A stretch of DNA of 5,373 bases from an uncultured Haloferula sp. GTDB taxonomy: Bacteria > Verrucomicrobiota > Verrucomicrobiae > Verrucomicrobiales > Akkermansiaceae. Positions within the stretch are counted from its first letter, which is position 1; every line of letters starts with the position of its first letter. The stretch is from contig CAMLOZ010000286.1 of the NCBI GenBank assembly GCA_946481625.1, forward strand, positions 1 to 5,373, read 5' to 3'. The position numbers were made by a program, and so were the translations under genes. The notes under the pieces are model-generated. The model searched no databases, was not told where the DNA came from, and saw only the letters and a program-made list of their open reading frames with translations. Positions 1 through 3,968 of this stretch are shown piece after piece.

Positions 1-1206
1 CGGGGCCTCGCTGGTCGCACTCCAGTATTCGCCTTCCACGAACACCATGCCGCCCGCGGAATCGACCGCCGTGAGGGCCGCGGCCGTTTGGCCCATCATG
101 GTCTGCGCCCCCGCCCGCACCGGCAGGAACTGCGCCTTGAGACCCGCGCCGACCACGAACATGAAGAAGGCCGCGGTACACAGCGCGGAGGGCAGGAGGA
201 TCGTCCACGACAGGCGCAGGCCTTCCGTCTGATCGAAGAGCATGAAGCCGCCGAGGAGGAACGCGACGATTCCGCCGCCGGTCAGGACCCCGTGCGTCGG
301 CGCGAATACGTCCACCACGAAGAGCGAGATCGCCAGCACGATCAGCGCGAGCCCCGCGGCATTCACCGGCAAGGCCGCGCCCAGATACAAAGCCAGAATG
401 AAGGCAACGACCCCGACCACGCCGGGCAGGATCGCGCCCGGGTTGCTCAGCTCGCCGATGATCCCGTAAATCGCGATCAGCATCAGGAAGAACATCACCT
501 CCGGGCGCCAGATCGCCTGGAAAGAGCGCTCGCGGGCGTTCATCGGGATCGGGGCGATTTCCGCGGCGGCGGTGGCCAGGCGTTTCCCCTGCGCCTCGCG
601 GTCGTCGAGCTTCGCCATCAGGTCGGGGAGGTCTTCCGCCAGGATCTCGACCACCTTCTTTTCGAGCGCTTGGTCCGCGGTGATGCTGGCGCTCTTGCGC
701 ACCGCCTCCCCCGCCCACTCCACGTTCCGCTGGCGGCGTTGGGCGATCGCCTCGATGTAGCTGGCGGCGTAGTTCGTCATCTTCTCCTTCATCACGTCGC
801 CCGGTTCCGCATCGCCCCCGCCGCCGCCCGCGGAAACGGGATGGGCGGCACCGATGCTGGTGCCGGAAGCCATCGCCGCCACGTCCGAGGCGAGGGTGAT
901 GAAGCAGCCCGCGCTGGTCGCCGTCGCGCCGGCGGGACCGACATAGACGATCACCGGCTTGGGCGAGGCATAGAAGGATTGGACGATCTGCTTGGTCGAT
1001 TCGAGCAAGCCGCCCGGTGTATCGAGCCGCACGATCAGGCATTCATGGCCTTGCTCGCCGGTCTCCTTGATCGCCCGCTCCACGTATTCGGCCGTCGCCG
1101 GGCCGATGGCCCCCTCGATTTCGATCAAGCCCACCTTTCCGCCGTGGGCTGGCACCGGCGGCCAGAGCAGCAACCCGGCGATCGCCAAGCATTGCCAGCG
1201 ATTCAT
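1..1206 (-). CDS. nfeD: Long-form NfeD family membrane-bound serine protease (3' end cut by the window edge)
   Basis: The visible 402 residues run without a stop from ATG 1204-1206 to base 1, so the C-terminus is missing. Residues 1-20 look like a signal peptide (hydrophobic core, V-P-A before a likely cleavage site). Residues 25-220 resemble the ClpP-like protease domain of long NfeD proteins: LDTPGG at 61-66, the S-A-G nucleophile at Ser98, the G-A-A-H-P-V segment with a five-glycine loop at 127-131, and Lys142 directly before M-T-N-Y as the likely general base by analogy to archaeal PH1510. Hydrophobic segments at about 237-253, 258-279, 283-302, 306-324 and 333-356 form the membrane part. 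From about 364 the soluble barrel begins (FVEGEYW near the edge). Long-form members are usually somewhat over 430 residues, so roughly 30-60 are lost. The family cleaves membrane-associated substrates such as stomatin-like proteins; no stomatin gene lies upstream here. No good Shine-Dalgarno precedes the start; an AGGA lies about 18 bases away. The function is a family inference. Confidence 0.93.
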   Translation of the reverse strand, partial: MNRWQCLAIAGLLLWPPVPAHGGKVGLIEIEGAIGPATAEYVERAIKETGEQGHECLIVRLDTPGGLLESTKQIVQSFYASPKPVIVYVGPAGATATSAGCFITLASDVAAMASGTSIGAAHPVSAGGGGGDAEPGDVMKEKMTNYAASYIEAIAQRRQRNVEWAGEAVRKSASITADQALEKKVVEILAEDLPDLMAKLDDREAQGKRLATAAAEIAPIPMNARERSFQAIWRPEVMFFLMLIAIYGIIGELSNPGAILPGVVGVVAFILALYLGAALPVNAAGLALIVLAISLFVVDVFAPTHGVLTGGGIVAFLLGGFMLFDQTEGLRLSWTILLPSALCTAAFFMFVVGAGLKAQFLPVRAGAQTMMGQTAAALTAVDSAGGMVFVEGEYWSATSEAP

Positions 1207-1303
1207 GGACTACACTAAGCGCAAATCCTGAAAACTGCACGTTCCGTCGCGCAAAAGCCGCGAAGTTTACCGTGAGAGTTCGGCGAGATCCAGAGGAAGC
1301 GAG

Positions 1304-1335
1304 ATGAACCGCCACGACGCCAAGGTCGCCAAGTT
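1304..1335. repeat. Short GCCA(AG) units spaced 8-9 bases
   Basis: On the plus strand GCCA occurs at 1311, 1319 and 1328, the last two as GCCAAG. On the minus strand this reads as CTTGGCG-like units ending in GGCGGTTCAT. Degenerate tandem elements of this kind are a common intergenic repeat type in several environmental bacterial phyla, which I recall from general experience and not from any search. The element sits 15 bases before the inverted repeat at 1351-1474, and the two may form one composite element. Confidence 0.5.
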
Positions 1336-1350
1336 GGAAGGCAGGAGATT

Positions 1351-1474
1351 TCAACCGCAGATGAACTGGGATAGACGCAGATTAAATCCGCCCGCACGAA
1401 GCGACTCCGCCGGTTCGCTCATCCTCGGGATTTTTAACCTTCAATCTGCGTTCATCCCGTCCATCGGCGGTTGA
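1351..1474. repeat. Imperfect inverted repeat with ~35-base arms containing CGCAGATT
   Basis: The left arm (1351-1386) begins TCAACCGCAGATGAAC and ends ACGCAGATTAAA. The reverse complement of the right arm (1441-1474) begins TCAACCGCCGATGGAC and ends ACGCAGATTGA. The arms match at most positions with one single-base indel and a few substitutions. About 54 bases lie between them. Each arm carries two GATG/GATT-type units, so the arms themselves look like degenerate short repeats. Such a structure could fold into a long RNA or DNA hairpin and resembles dispersed intergenic palindromic elements. There is no transposase and no clear target duplication in view. Confidence 0.7.
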
Positions 1475-1509
1475 TTCTACCAAGTTTGGCCGAACCCGGT
1501 TGGGGGCGC

Positions 1510-1527
1510 TTTTCGGGGTTTTCGGGG
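1510..1527. repeat. Tandem 9-base duplication TTTTCGGGG next to the deacylase stop
   Basis: TTTTCGGGG occurs at 1510-1518 and again at 1519-1527, directly abutting the stop codon of the deacylase gene (1528-1530). It is probably replication slippage in a spacer. No role is evident. Confidence 0.6.
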
Positions 1528-1989
1528 TCAGTTCGTGAAGCTGGCGACGCGGGGTTTCACGAGGCGTTCGAAATCATGCCATGACAGTTTGATGATTTCG
1601 GTGTGGGAGCCGGCGTTGAAGGCGATCTCCGCCTGCGCCGCCAGGAGCGGGGAGACATAGACGGGCATGTCGTAGAGATTGCCGAAGGGCGGCATCGCCC
1701 CCACTTCGCAGTCGGGGAAGAGCCGCTTGAACTTGTCTTCGTGCGCGAGGCGCACGTCATCGGTCTGGGCCAAGTCGCGCAGGTCGTCGAGCCGGACCCG
1801 GTGGTTGGCGGGCAGCACGGCCATTGCCATGGCACCATCGATTTCGACCAGCACCGTCTTCGCGAGCATGCTTCCCGGGATGTGGGCCGACTGGGCCACT
1901 TCCGTCGCGGTGAAGGCGCGCGAGTGCGTGATGGTGACGTATTTCACGTTCTCCTTGTCGAGATAGTCCTTGAGTGATTTCGCAAGCAT
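1528..1989 (-). CDS. YbaK/EbsC-family aminoacyl-tRNA deacylase-like protein
   Basis: A 153-residue single-domain protein, the normal size for a stand-alone YbaK/ProX/EbsC (tRNA_edit) domain. Relatives hydrolyse mischarged aminoacyl-tRNAs such as Ala- or Cys-tRNA(Pro) in trans in the cytoplasm; the actual substrate here cannot be read from sequence. Family marks in order: ITHSRAFTATEVAQSAHIPG at 20-39, the conserved active-site lysine in A-K-T-V (Lys44), the L-P-A-N-H-R-V strand-turn at 59-65, VGAMPPFG at 96-103 (the G-x-x-P-P-F-G loop), and N-A-G-S-H-T-E at 125-131. The ATG at 1987-1989 is supported by GAGGA six bases upstream. The 422-base leader region before it is unusually long and carries several hairpins. 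The gene stands apart from its neighbours by more than 300 bases on each side, so it is probably transcribed alone. Other possible names are ProX-like or an EbsC-like regulator. Confidence 0.95.
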   Translation of the reverse strand: MLAKSLKDYLDKENVKYVTITHSRAFTATEVAQSAHIPGSMLAKTVLVEIDGAMAMAVLPANHRVRLDDLRDLAQTDDVRLAHEDKFKRLFPDCEVGAMPPFGNLYDMPVYVSPLLAAQAEIAFNAGSHTEIIKLSWHDFERLVKPRVASFTN

Positions 1990-1995
1990 GGTGAA

Positions 1996-2000
1996 TCCTC
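1996..2000 (-). promoter_or_regulatory. Shine-Dalgarno of the YbaK/EbsC-like gene
   Basis: On the minus strand GAGGA is followed by six bases and then ATG, which fixes the start at 1989. A small 6-bp hairpin (2014-2029) lies 13 bases further upstream. Confidence 0.75.
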
Positions 2001-2215
2001 ACTTTCCTTTTGTCCCGGATCGTTCCGGGGATGCAACGAGCAGTAAGTCCGCGAGACGCGCGGACACATGGTAGCGCAGACTTCGCGGTCGCAAGGCGAA
2101 GCCGGCGCGGGAATCGAGCAGGGGACTGCCGGTGAATCGGCACCTCCTTTCCGGTCCGTGGGGACCATCCCATCCGTAGGCTTGCTGGCGGGCGGGGTCA
2201 AATGGCTGCTCCCCG

Positions 2216-2250
2216 AAAACGAAAACACCCGCCCTGAACAAGGCGGGTGT
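2216..2250 (-). terminator. Intrinsic terminator facing the minus strand, downstream of the nitroreductase
   Basis: A perfect 9-bp stem (ACACCCGCC at 2225-2233 with GGCGGGTGT at 2242-2250) closes an 8-base loop. Read on the minus strand the stem is followed by TTTTCGTTTT, a split U-tract. It lies about 160 bases after the nitroreductase stop and about 225 bases before the deacylase start. The simplest reading is the 3' end of the nitroreductase transcript. An attenuator in a long deacylase leader is the alternative. Confidence 0.75.
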
Positions 2251-2344
2251 CGGGAAAAAAGTGAGCCGGGCGATTTTCCAAATCTTCGCTCAACCTCTGC
2301 TCAGGCGTCGCGAGTTTTTGTGACTTGGAACCGTCCGGCTCTGG

Positions 2345-2400
2345 AAAGACCGGTCGCACGGAATCCCGGGCGTGCAACCGGTTTTTTTGAGATTTTTTTT
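2345..2400 (+). terminator. Strong intrinsic terminator facing the plus strand, no gene to serve
   Basis: The left arm ACCGGTCGCACG (2349-2360) pairs with CGTGCAACCGGT (2371-2382) across a 10-base loop, with one C-A mismatch. The stem extends by A-T pairs into the tail. It is followed on the plus strand by seven Ts (2382-2388) and, after GAGA, by eight more (2393-2400), ending 12 bases from the nitroreductase stop. On the minus strand the stem is preceded by A-tracts and followed only by CTTTCC, so it is a poor terminator in that direction. No plus-strand gene is seen. Confidence 0.75.
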
Positions 2401-2411
2401 CCGCGATTCAC

Positions 2412-3062
2412 TCAGACATGGACCAGCACCTCTTCGGCGGGGAAGCGGACCTTCGGCAGGGAAGCGTATTTGTCCTCGGCGGAGCGGTAGCCGACGGTGA
2501 CGACGGCGAGGGCAGTGAGACCCTTGGCCTCGAGGCCGAGTATCCGGTCGTATTCGGCGGGGTCGATGCCCTCCATCGGGCAGGCGTCGAGGCCCATCAG
2601 GGCGGCGCTGGTGAGGAGGACGCCGATGGGGATGTAGGCCTGCCGCGAGGTCCAGAGGGCGCGACCCGCGCTGTCCTTGCCATCCAGGACGCTGCCCGTG
2701 ACCATGCCGCGGAATCCGGCGAGGTCCGCCATGGAAGCGCCGCGCACATCGGCGATGCGCTGCATGTAATGGTCCACGTCCGTCTCGGTGATGTCCTTCT
2801 TCGCGGCGAAGACAATCATGTGGGAAGCGTCGGTGATCTGGGGTTGGCCCCATGAGGCCTCGCGGAGCTGCTTGCGGACTTCAGGGTCGTTCACGACGAC
2901 GAAGACCCACGGCTGGACGCCAAGGCTGGAGGGGGCGAGGCGGATTGCTTCCTCCAGCGCGGCCCATTCCGCGGCGGGGATCTTGCGGTCGGGGTCGAAT
3001 TGCTTGGTGGCGTAGCGCCAGTTGAGTTGCTCAAGCAGTTGGTCAGGTGCGATCGTTTTCAT
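2412..3062 (-). CDS. NfsB-type FMN-dependent NAD(P)H nitroreductase
   Basis: A 216-residue cytoplasmic flavoprotein of the nitroreductase superfamily, almost the same length as E. coli NfsB (217). The family forms FMN-bound homodimers that use NAD(P)H to reduce nitroaromatics, quinones or related compounds in two-electron steps; the natural substrate is not evident. Visible family marks: the R-Y-A-T-K-Q-F FMN-binding start (16-22), APSSLGVQPW (42-51), DASHMIVFAAK in the middle, W137 and R-Q-A-Y (140-143), GLDACPMEG with Glu164-Gly165, and LPKVRFP near the C-terminus with Lys204 and Arg206, which correspond to the FMN phosphate-binding Lys205 and Arg207 of NfsB. The segment around 115-123 differs from the F-F of NfsB that shapes the substrate channel, so specificity may differ. 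The start ATG has TAAGG eight bases upstream. It lies 72 bases after thpR on the same strand, so a shared transcript is possible. Confidence 0.96.
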   Translation of the reverse strand: MKTIAPDQLLEQLNWRYATKQFDPDRKIPAAEWAALEEAIRLAPSSLGVQPWVFVVVNDPEVRKQLREASWGQPQITDASHMIVFAAKKDITETDVDHYMQRIADVRGASMADLAGFRGMVTGSVLDGKDSAGRALWTSRQAYIPIGVLLTSAALMGLDACPMEGIDPAEYDRILGLEAKGLTALAVVTVGYRSAEDKYASLPKVRFPAEEVLVHV

Positions 3063-3134
3063 CGGGCGGACCTTAGGCAGATCCGCTCCCTGCCGCCCAA
3101 TGCCGGATTGTTGGCCTGAGCATGCCTGGGGTGG

Positions 3135-3686
3135 TCAGGGGCCGGGGCTGAAGGTTTTCCCGAAGAGGGGAAAGTGCTCCGCGCCGCGGGGGTGCAGGAC
3201 GCTGTGGTAGAGGGTGAAGCCGGGGACTTCGAAGGTTCCGAATTCCTCGTCCGAGTGTTTCCGGAGGAAGGGCTGAAGGGCGGATCCCGGGAGGTCCTTG
3301 CACCTGCCGACGGTGACGTGGGGATGGAAGCGTTTGTCTTCCGGTTCCAGGCCGGCTGTTCGGGCAGCGGTTTGGACTTGGTGCTGGAGGTCGGACAGCT
3401 CGGGCGGGCAGGTTGCCAGGCCGGCCCATACGACGGAAGGGTGGCCATGGCTTCCGAAGCTGCCGAGGCCTTTCAGGGCGAGGAGGAAGGGCGGGGAGGC
3501 GACTTGGTCGAGGGCGTGGATGAGGGGCTGGAGGGTTTCTTCGGGGACATTGCCGAGAAAGCAGAGCGTGAGATGCAGGGCGGGGGCGGGAAGCCAGCGC
3601 AGGTTGGGGAGATGGGAGTCAAGGGCGGAGAGGTCCCGGGCGAGTGGAGGGGGGAGGTCGATGGCGATGAACATCCTTCGGGGCAT
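3135..3686 (-). CDS. thpR: RNA 2',3'-cyclic phosphodiesterase (2H phosphoesterase, LigT/ThpR family)
   Basis: A 183-residue protein with the two H-x-T-x signatures of the 2H phosphoesterase fold: H38-L-T-L and H123-V-T-V, the second within RFHPHVTVGR. It starts with the typical M-F-I-A-I-D-L-P strand, and F-L-G-N-V follows the first signature. Length matches bacterial ThpR (about 175-190). Relatives hydrolyse 2',3'-cyclic phosphate ends of RNA and were first described as tRNA 2'-5' ligases; the cellular role is poorly defined. Two ATGs are possible: residue 1 (3684-3686, no clear Shine-Dalgarno) and residue 5 (3672-3674), which aligns better with family starts but has AAGG touching it. I keep the longer form. 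The coding strand is markedly C-rich and G-poor (one 60-base stretch, 3481-3540, has about 33 C to 7 G), unlike leuA. The nitroreductase follows after 72 bases. Confidence 0.95.
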   Translation of the reverse strand: MPRRMFIAIDLPPPLARDLSALDSHLPNLRWLPAPALHLTLCFLGNVPEETLQPLIHALDQVASPPFLLALKGLGSFGSHGHPSVVWAGLATCPPELSDLQHQVQTAARTAGLEPEDKRFHPHVTVGRCKDLPGSALQPFLRKHSDEEFGTFEVPGFTLYHSVLHPRGAEHFPLFGKTFSPGP

Positions 3687-3731
3687 GGGGGAATTTGGTG
3701 CATGGGAGGGTGAGTGCCATGGGAGAATCCG

Positions 3732-3839
3732 GGGGAGACGGGAGGGGAAGCTCGACGGCGATTTGCGGGAGGACGCGAGAAGCCGGAAGCACGAGAGTGC
3801 TTCCGCTACGCGGGGGAGGAAGGCCGGGGAGACGGGAGG
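3732..3839. repeat. 14-base direct repeats flanking a perfect hairpin (REP-like element)
   Basis: GGGGAGACGGGAGG occurs exactly at 3732-3745 and 3826-3839. Between them lies a perfect 9-bp stem, CGGAAGCAC (3784-3792) and GTGCTTCCG (3797-3805), closed by a GAGA tetraloop on the plus strand. The minus strand has a TCTC loop and no T-tract after the stem, so it is not an intrinsic terminator. The form suits a repetitive extragenic palindrome or a small non-autonomous element, but copy number cannot be judged from one window. Confidence 0.6.
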
Positions 3840-3900
3840 ATCCGGTGCGAACGCGTGAACGGAATGCCGCGCGAACTGCTTCTGCGGGCCAGTGGCTCCG

Positions 3901-3924
3901 CGCTCCCGGGCGCTCCCGGGCGCT
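3901..3924. repeat. Tandem decamer CGCTCCCGGG, 2.4 copies
   Basis: CGCTCCCGGG is present at 3901-3910 and 3911-3920, followed by CGCT and a diverged remainder. It lies 45 bases beyond the leuA stop, in its 3' untranslated region. Slippage is the simplest explanation. Confidence 0.65.
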
Positions 3925-3968
3925 GCCGCGTTGGGGCCAACGGGCAGAGCCTGAGGGATTGCCGCAAC

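Larger units (their letters stand above)
1207..1527. other. Gene-free repeat-bearing spacer between the deacylase and nfeD
   Basis: No credible gene is seen in these 321 bases. The stretch holds GCCA/GCCAAG units spaced 8-9 bases (1304-1335), an imperfect long inverted repeat (1351-1474), and a tandem 9-base duplication just after the deacylase stop (1510-1527). The part next to nfeD (1207-1300) should contain its promoter and leader, but no convincing -35/-10 pair could be picked by eye. No hairpin with a T-tract was found that would clearly end the deacylase transcript. Confidence 0.7.
1990..2411. other. Long gene-free region with hairpins and two opposite terminators
   Basis: No convincing coding region lies between the nitroreductase stop and the deacylase start. 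On the deacylase side there are several GC stems: 2014-2029 (CCCGGA/TCCGGG), 2047-2065 (GTCCGCG/CGCGGAC), 2081-2101 (CTTCGC/GCGAAG), 2127-2142 (TGCCG/CGGCA) and 2153-2166 (GGTCC/GGACC). In GC-rich DNA some of these are expected by chance. The nitroreductase side holds a minus-facing terminator (2216-2250) and a plus-facing terminator (2345-2400). I could not match the region to a known riboswitch class such as cobalamin, TPP, SAM, glycine or c-di-GMP by its conserved core. Confidence 0.6.
3687..3968. other. Gene-free G-rich spacer between leuA and thpR
   Basis: These 282 bases contain no convincing gene. The plus strand is G-rich. They hold a perfect GAGA-loop hairpin (3784-3805), two copies of a 14-base direct repeat around it (3732-3745, 3826-3839), a tandem decamer (3901-3924) and a short palindrome CGTTG-GGGC-CAACG at 3929-3942. 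No stem followed by a minus-strand T-tract was found, so the end of the leuA transcript is not obvious. The thpR promoter was not identified. Confidence 0.65.

Noticed and set aside
88..1218. A 376-codon plus-strand open frame antisense to nfeD
   Set aside because: Its translation is rich in Arg, His, Gly and Ala with no recognisable domain, as expected from the mirror of GC-rich codons, while the minus strand carries a clear NfeD protein with catalytic and membrane features.
1304..1474. A CRISPR array in the short-repeat region
   Set aside because: The repeat units are only 6-8 bases, degenerate, and without regular spacers of CRISPR length; no cas genes are present.
2172..2200. A TTGACC box with 17-base spacing to TACGGA as a promoter of the deacylase gene
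   Set aside because: The -35-like hexamer is acceptable, but the -10-like hexamer matches TATAAT at only two of six positions.
2040..2230. Known riboswitch or tRNA in the deacylase leader
   Set aside because: GGTG- and TTGACC-like fragments suggested a cobalamin element or a tRNA arm, but the conserved cores and the full cloverleaf could not be assembled on either strand.
2068..2490. A 140-codon plus-strand open frame in the 1990-2411 spacer
   Set aside because: It has low-complexity composition, runs through both terminators (coding the T-tracts as Phe) and into the 3' end of the nitroreductase gene. No family resemblance is seen.
3784..3805. The GAGA-loop hairpin as the leuA terminator
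   Set aside because: On the minus strand the stem is followed by CGGCTTCTCGCG-like sequence and no T-tract.
3174..3858. Two long plus-strand frames antisense to thpR (179 and 186 codons)
   Set aside because: Both are Gly/Glu- or Arg/Ser-rich shadows of the C-rich thpR coding strand. The minus strand has the paired H-x-T-x motifs of ThpR.
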